Source of the DNA: CAZTLI01 sp964614375
GTDB lineage: Bacteria; Chloroflexota; Anaerolineae; Aggregatilineales; Phototrophicaceae
DNA length: 15,874 bases
Assembly: GCA_964614375.1 (NCBI GenBank)
Contig: CAZTLI010000076.1
Location: 1-15,874 of the forward strand
Direction of reading: 5' to 3'
The notes below the pieces were generated by a model. It saw only the letters and a list, made by a program, of their open reading frames with translations, made no database searches and was not told the DNA's origin. The translations under genes were made by a program, and so were the position numbers. This document shows, one piece after another, positions 13,983 through 15,874 of this stretch. Position 1 is the stretch's first letter. The number at the start of each line of letters is the position of its first letter.

Positions 13983-14738
13983 ATGAGCGTCATTGACGTA
14001 ACCACAGACGAAGCGGTGACGATTATCACGATTACACGCCCGCACCGCCGCAATGCCATCAATCGTGAGACGGCGGATGCCCTGCGCGAGGCGTGGCTGG
14101 CCTTTGAAGCCGATGACAGTCAACGTGTGGGCATTATCACGGGCGGCGATGACGTATTTTGTGCCGGGGCTGACCTCAAGGAATTGACTGGACTCGATAA
14201 CAATAGCGAGGTCGGGCCCCTGGGCTATACGCGCCTGTTCATTAACAAGCCGACCCTCGCAGCGGTGGCGGGTTACTGTGTGGCGGGTGGATTGGAACTG
14301 GCCTGCTGGTGCGATATGCGGATAGCCGATGAGACGGCGATTTTTGGCTGTTTTGAGCGCCGTTTCGGTGTGCCCTTGATTGATGGCGGCACACAGCGTC
14401 TGCCGCGGATTGTGGGACTGGGGCGGGCGCTGGACATGATTCTGACCGGACGCCCCGTTGACGCGCAGGAAGCCTATCGCATTGGATTGGCGAACGAGGC
14501 TGTGCCCAAAGGCCAACACGTCCAACGCGCGCTCGAAATTGGCAAACTGCTGGCGACCTTCCCGCAGACCGCCATGCTCCATGACCGGCGCGCTGTCTAT
14601 GAAGGCTTGGGCACGACAATTGCCGCTGGTTTGCAAATCGAGCGCAAACTCGGTCAAGCATCCCTGGATAATCGTGAAGCCCATGCGGGCGCAGCGGCCT
14701 TCACACAGGGCAAAGGGCGCGGCGGCGAATTTGGGTAA
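13983..14738 (+). CDS. Enoyl-CoA hydratase / crotonase family protein
   Basis: A 251-residue cytosolic crotonase-fold enzyme acting on an acyl-CoA thioester, probably hydrating a trans-2-enoyl-CoA as in beta-oxidation or a related catabolic pathway. The oxyanion-hole motif FCAGADLKEL (59-68) and AGYCVAGGLELA (96-107) are present. Both catalytic glutamates of classical hydratases appear conserved: Glu105 in GGLE and Glu125 in FGCFERRFGVP, exactly 20 residues apart as in the rat and FadB enzymes. The FERRFGVPLIDGGTQRLPR block marks the subgroup often annotated crotonase/enoyl-CoA hydratase family, whose substrates are mostly unknown. The C-terminus ends in a typical FTQGKGRGGEFG. The start has AGGAG at 13972-13976. 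No partner beta-oxidation genes are adjacent. Confidence 0.93.
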   Translation: MSVIDVTTDEAVTIITITRPHRRNAINRETADALREAWLAFEADDSQRVGIITGGDDVFCAGADLKELTGLDNNSEVGPLGYTRLFINKPTLAAVAGYCVAGGLELACWCDMRIADETAIFGCFERRFGVPLIDGGTQRLPRIVGLGRALDMILTGRPVDAQEAYRIGLANEAVPKGQHVQRALEIGKLLATFPQTAMLHDRRAVYEGLGTTIAAGLQIERKLGQASLDNREAHAGAAAFTQGKGRGGEFG

Positions 14739-14867
14739 GGGATGGTGTTGACGAATCCAGCCCTCACCCTGAATCTCTTTCCCGACCACCGCTGCATGGC
14801 CCGCAGCGACGCTTCAAAAGCAGTTTTGCTGGCCAACCCTGCCCGTTCACGTCTGGCGACGGAAAAA

Positions 14868-15857
14868 CTATCTATCGCCGTAGCCGTCGGGGTGGTGTTT
14901 GTGCCAGTTCCACGCCGTCTCTATCATCACGCGCAGGTCGTCATATTGGGGCTGCCAACCGAGTTCGCGTTTGATCTGGTCGCTGTTCGCCACCAGACGC
15001 GGCAGGTCGCCCGCCCGTCGAGGCGCAGCATCCGCGGGGATGGGATGCCCGGTCACGGCGCGCGCCGTCTCCAGCACTTCGCGCACCGAGTAGCCAGTGC
15101 CGCTGCCGAGATTGTAGATGCGGCTTTGCCCATTCGCTAATGCTTCCAGCGCCAGAATGTGGGCATTGGCTAAATCCAGCACATGCACATAATCGCGTAT
15201 GGCTGTGCCATCCGGCGTATCATAATCTGTGCCATAAATTTTCAGCGACTCGCGCTGACCCAATGCGACTTGCAATGTAATCGGCACGAGGTGGGATTCG
15301 GGTTTGTGGTCTTCGCCGATGTGCCCGTTGGGATGGGCGCCACAGGCATTGAAATAGCGCAGGCAGCAGTATTTCAGGCCATAAATGGTGTCCATCCAGT
15401 GCAGGGCGCGTTCGGCATAAAATTTCGTCTCGCCATACACACTGCCGGGGTTGAGTTTTTGACCTTCTTCAATCGGGATGGTCGCGCCTTCGTCATAAAT
15501 ATTGGCTGTAGACGACAGGATGAAACGGTTGACATGGTGGCGAGTCGCCGCTTCGAGGATGTGGTTGACCGCAATCACATTATCATTCAGATATTTGAAT
15601 GGATTCTGCATACTTTCGCCCACCAGAATGTGCGACGCGAAATGCAGCACGCCATCAAACGTATGGGCACTGAATACCTGCTCTAGCTGCGCGGGATTCA
15701 GTAAATCCGCTTCGACAAATTGTGCATCGTTATGCACCGCCGCACGATGCCCCGCACACAGATTGTCATACACCACGACTTCATAGCCGCGTTCAATCAA
15801 TAATCCGGTGACGTGACTGCCGATGAAGCCCGCACCGCCCGATACCAATACCTTCAT
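14868..15857 (-). CDS. galE: UDP-glucose 4-epimerase (GalE-type)
   Basis: A 329-residue extended short-chain dehydrogenase that interconverts UDP-glucose and UDP-galactose using bound NAD, feeding galactose metabolism and polysaccharide synthesis. The NAD-binding GGAGFIGSH (7-15), substrate-pocket SSTANIYDE (115-123) and catalytic Tyr141-x3-Lys145 (VYGETK) are present, with ARALDLANAH-like DYVHVLDLANAHILALEAL and YNLGSGTGYSVREV further on. Length is normal for the family. A TTG codon at 15872 could extend the frame by five residues. The better start is the ATG at 15857, because TTGGAG (complement of 15867-15872) is its Shine-Dalgarno at nine-base spacing and MKVLVSGGAGF is the normal N-terminus. 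It converges on the enoyl-CoA hydratase gene across about 130 bases without a strong terminator. Epimerases with other UDP-sugars cannot be excluded. Confidence 0.93.
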   Translation of the reverse strand: MKVLVSGGAGFIGSHVTGLLIERGYEVVVYDNLCAGHRAAVHNDAQFVEADLLNPAQLEQVFSAHTFDGVLHFASHILVGESMQNPFKYLNDNVIAVNHILEAATRHHVNRFILSSTANIYDEGATIPIEEGQKLNPGSVYGETKFYAERALHWMDTIYGLKYCCLRYFNACGAHPNGHIGEDHKPESHLVPITLQVALGQRESLKIYGTDYDTPDGTAIRDYVHVLDLANAHILALEALANGQSRIYNLGSGTGYSVREVLETARAVTGHPIPADAAPRRAGDLPRLVANSDQIKRELGWQPQYDDLRVMIETAWNWHKHHPDGYGDR

Positions 15858-15874
15858 GGCATGTGTCTCCAATA

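Noticed and set aside
13962..14789. 275-codon minus-strand frame opposite the enoyl-CoA hydratase
   Set aside because: The plus-strand crotonase has complete catalytic motifs and a ribosome-binding site; the antisense frame is a shadow.
14791..14830. Short GCTGC/GCAGC and AGCA/TGCT hairpins between the hydratase and galE genes, considered as terminators
   Set aside because: Stems of four to five bases with weak tails; too little to call.

Overview
The window looks like a chromosomal, mostly housekeeping/accessory segment of a free-living bacterium of roughly 50-55% GC. The eukaryote-like Ser/Thr kinase fused to an extracellular sugar-binding-protein-like domain, the DUF6194, DUF5996 and COG4757-type hydrolase genes, and secreted PPC-domain proteins together suggest a Chloroflexota (Anaerolineae-like) genome. 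That placement is inference from protein style. There is no rRNA or marker gene, and I see no tRNA, CRISPR array, transposase or phage gene.

Layout. Positions 1-420 hold no supportable gene. On the plus strand follow a DUF6194 protein (421-834) with a strong hairpin terminator, a DoxX-type membrane protein (897-1403), an inverted dispersed-repeat stretch, and a DUF5996 protein (1620-2399). The last ends directly against a minus-strand pair: a lipocalin-like small protein (3111-3521) leading into a PAPS-type sulfotransferase (2400-3068). Next is a secreted C39-peptidase-like/TPR protein (3858-4970, minus) with its own terminator. It is divergent from a membrane receptor Ser/Thr kinase (5226-7238, plus), and a candidate sigma70-type promoter can be read for each direction in the roughly 250 bp between them.

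Positions 7239-8255 form a gene-poor kilobase built around a 154-bp tandem repeat (two full copies and a partial third), flanked by two 73-bp direct repeats. Then come a hemolysin III/PAQR-family membrane protein (8256-8888, plus) and, convergent to it across a shared 11-bp-stem terminator, a large secreted protein with two PPC-like domains (8986-10551, minus).

The most coherent regulatory unit is at 10950-13252: a -35/-10 promoter, a TetR-type palindrome placed at the predicted transcription start, an alpha/beta hydrolase, a DinB-family protein, and a TetR regulator with a NemR-like cysteine position. This reads as a self-repressed operon, possibly responding to electrophilic or xenobiotic compounds. 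After it come a SUKH/SMI1-like protein (13355-13897), a crotonase-family enoyl-CoA hydratase (13983-14738), and a convergent GalE-type epimerase (14868-15857, minus), complete except for its promoter.

No clear new multi-gene defence or mobile system is visible. The observations most worth following are the receptor kinase architecture, the TetR/hydrolase/DinB operon with its operator, and the nested repeat structure at 7372-7965.
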